Positions 12,681 to 14,279 of a stretch of 14,279 nt of DNA are shown piece by piece. The position numbers and the translations under genes were made by a program. A model generated the notes under the pieces. That model was not told the DNA's origin, made no database searches, and saw only the letters and a list, made by a program, of their open reading frames with translations. This stretch comes from Lachnoclostridium sp. UBA1434 (GTDB lineage Bacteria; Bacillota; Clostridia; Lachnospirales; Lachnospiraceae), in NCBI GenBank assembly GCA_002329645.1, contig DCTS01000022.1, positions 90,287 through 104,565 on the forward strand, in the 5' to 3' direction. How positions within the stretch are numbered: position 1 is the first letter of the stretch; the number at the start of each line of letters is the position of its first letter.

Positions 12681-14279
12681 ATGTACAAAGAACTGGCCAA
12701 GACCTATAATCCTAAGGAAATAGAAGACAGACTTTATAAGCTTTGGGAGGAGAAGAAGTATTTCCATGCCGAGGTTGACAGAAGCAGGAAACCCTTTACG
12801 ATAGTTATACCTCCGCCGAACATTACGGGACAGCTTCATATGGGACATGCACTTGACAATACCCTTCAGGATATACTTATCCGGTATAGGAGGATGCAGG
12901 GTTTTAATGCCCTCTGGCAGCCGGGAACGGATCATGCAAGCATAGCCACCGAGGTTAAGATTATCGAACAGTTGAAAAGGGAAGGCATCGAGAAGGCCGA
13001 CCTGGGCAGAGAAGGCTTTCTTAAGAGGGCATGGGAGTGGAAGAATGAGTATGGCGGACGCATAATATCCCAGCTTAAGAAGCTGGGCTCCTCCTGCGAC
13101 TGGGACAGGGAGCGCTTCACAATGGATGAAGGCGGTGTTGCTGCAGTCAACAAGGTATTTATAAAGCTATATAATGACGGATATATTTACAGGGGTTCAA
13201 GGATAATAAACTGGTGCCCCATATGCAAGACCTCCATATCCGATGCAGAGGTGGAGCATGAGGAGCAGACGGGACACTTCTGGCATATCAGGTATCCCAT
13301 AGCAGGAGAGGAGGGCTTTGTGGAAATTGCCACTACAAGGCCGGAAACAATGCTGGGGGATACAGCCGTAGCCGTACATCCGGAGGATGAAAGGTACCGC
13401 CATCTGATTGGCAAGAAGGTAATATTGCCTCTGGTTAACAAGGAAATACCGGTCATTGCTGATTCTTATGTGGATAAGGATTTCGGCACCGGAGTGGTTA
13501 AGATAACGCCGGCCCATGACCCGAACGATTTTGAAGTGGGCAGGAGGCATAACCTGCCTGAAGTAAATATAATGAATGATGATGCAACCATCAACGAAAA
13601 CGGAGGCAGGTTTAAGGGCATGGATCGCTATGAAGCCCGCAGGCAGATAGTCAAGGAGCTGACGGAGCTTGGCCTGCTGGTAAAGACGGAGGAGCATGTC
13701 CATAATGTGGGTACCCACGACCGTTGCGGCACAACGGTAGAGCCTCTTATAAAGCAGCAGTGGTTTGTAAAAATGGATGAGCTCATTAAGCCTGCGGTTG
13801 AAGCCGTCAAGTCGGGTGAAATAGAGATAATACCGGAACGCTTTAATAAGATATATTTTAACTGGACGGACAACATAAGGGACTGGTGCATATCCAGACA
13901 GTTATGGTGGGGTCACAGGATACCTGCATATTATTGTGAAGACTGCGGAGAGCTTATGGTTTCGGAGGAGATGCCCGATGTGTGCCCGGTATGTAAAAGC
14001 AGTCGCATCAGACAGGATGAGGACACTCTTGACACATGGTTTTCATCGGCTCTGTGGCCATTCTCCACTCTGGGCTGGCCTGAGAAGACCGAGGAGCTGG
14101 ATTACTTCTATCCAACCGATGTGCTTGTAACCGGTTATGATATAATCTTCTTCTGGGTAATCAGGATGATCTTTTCCGGATATGCCCACATGGGAGAGAA
14201 GCCCTTTTCTAAGGTGCTGATACACGGGCTTGTCAGGGATTCGCAGGGCCGCAAGATGAGCAAATCCCTCGGCAACGGC
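12681..14279 (+). CDS. valS: Valyl-tRNA synthetase, N-terminal 533 codons (cut by window end)
   Basis: ValS charges tRNA-Val with valine in the cytoplasm. This class I synthetase is open to the last base of the window; family members are usually near 880 aa, so the anticodon-binding and C-terminal coiled-coil parts lie outside. The HIGH motif appears as HMGH at 53-56 and KMSKS is complete at 525-529. The editing (CP1) domain lies between, with TTRPETMLGDTAVAVHP and GTGVVKITPAHDPNDFEVG. Cysteine pairs C179/C182 and C419/C422 with C435/C438 suggest zinc-binding knuckles. AAGGAG (12667-12672) is 8 nt before the ATG. The T-box leader with a valine specifier supports the assignment over the related isoleucyl and leucyl enzymes. 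Confidence 0.97.
   Translation, partial: MYKELAKTYNPKEIEDRLYKLWEEKKYFHAEVDRSRKPFTIVIPPPNITGQLHMGHALDNTLQDILIRYRRMQGFNALWQPGTDHASIATEVKIIEQLKREGIEKADLGREGFLKRAWEWKNEYGGRIISQLKKLGSSCDWDRERFTMDEGGVAAVNKVFIKLYNDGYIYRGSRIINWCPICKTSISDAEVEHEEQTGHFWHIRYPIAGEEGFVEIATTRPETMLGDTAVAVHPEDERYRHLIGKKVILPLVNKEIPVIADSYVDKDFGTGVVKITPAHDPNDFEVGRRHNLPEVNIMNDDATINENGGRFKGMDRYEARRQIVKELTELGLLVKTEEHVHNVGTHDRCGTTVEPLIKQQWFVKMDELIKPAVEAVKSGEIEIIPERFNKIYFNWTDNIRDWCISRQLWWGHRIPAYYCEDCGELMVSEEMPDVCPVCKSSRIRQDEDTLDTWFSSALWPFSTLGWPEKTEELDYFYPTDVLVTGYDIIFFWVIRMIFSGYAHMGEKPFSKVLIHGLVRDSQGRKMSKSLGNG

Noticed and set aside
13197..13718. 173-codon minus-strand open frame inside valS
   Set aside because: It is antisense to conserved valyl-tRNA synthetase sequence and has no protein-family features.

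Overview
The window looks like a chromosomal segment of a Lachnospiraceae-type member of the Clostridia. The reasons are strong Shine-Dalgarno sites in front of nearly every gene, a long human-like form of PurB, a valine T-box leader upstream of valS, and a pair of large proteins that I recognise from memory as the Lachnospiraceae families DUF5717 and DUF5716. No mobile element, CRISPR array, tRNA or rRNA is visible.

Region 1 (1-2446) is purine synthesis. purC and purB are consecutive genes that make SAICAR and then cleave it. The DNA before purC carries degenerate 18-bp tandem repeats and a perfect 11-bp inverted repeat. The 173-bp gap between purC and purB holds a structured terminator or attenuator and a probable separate purB promoter.

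Region 2 (2447-5363) has a LysR-type regulator that overlaps a dUTPase gene by 23 nt. Its start codon lies inside a palindrome of LysR-box geometry, and a 25-bp imperfect direct repeat lies upstream. Convergent to these is a PLP-dependent aminotransferase of the HisC/CobD type. Its 5' end is divergent from the next operon across an AT-rich shared promoter region.

Region 3 (5364-12269) is the most unusual part. Four tightly spaced co-directional genes encode a 1182-aa beta/alpha-repeat scaffold (DUF5717-like), a 423-aa protein with a diverged Hsp70/actin-like ATPase layout (DUF5716-like, apparently starting at CTG), a TPR-containing protein, and a coiled-coil protein with two transmembrane helices. 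I infer a membrane-associated assembly built around an Hsp70-like protein whose nucleotide-binding motifs are degraded. Its function is unknown to me.

Region 4 (12270-14279) holds a sigma-A-type promoter, a complete T-box leader (Stem I with candidate GTA specifier, Stem II, IIA, Stem III, T-box sequence, terminator), two extra hairpins, and the first 533 codons of valS, which is cut by the window end just after the KMSKS motif.
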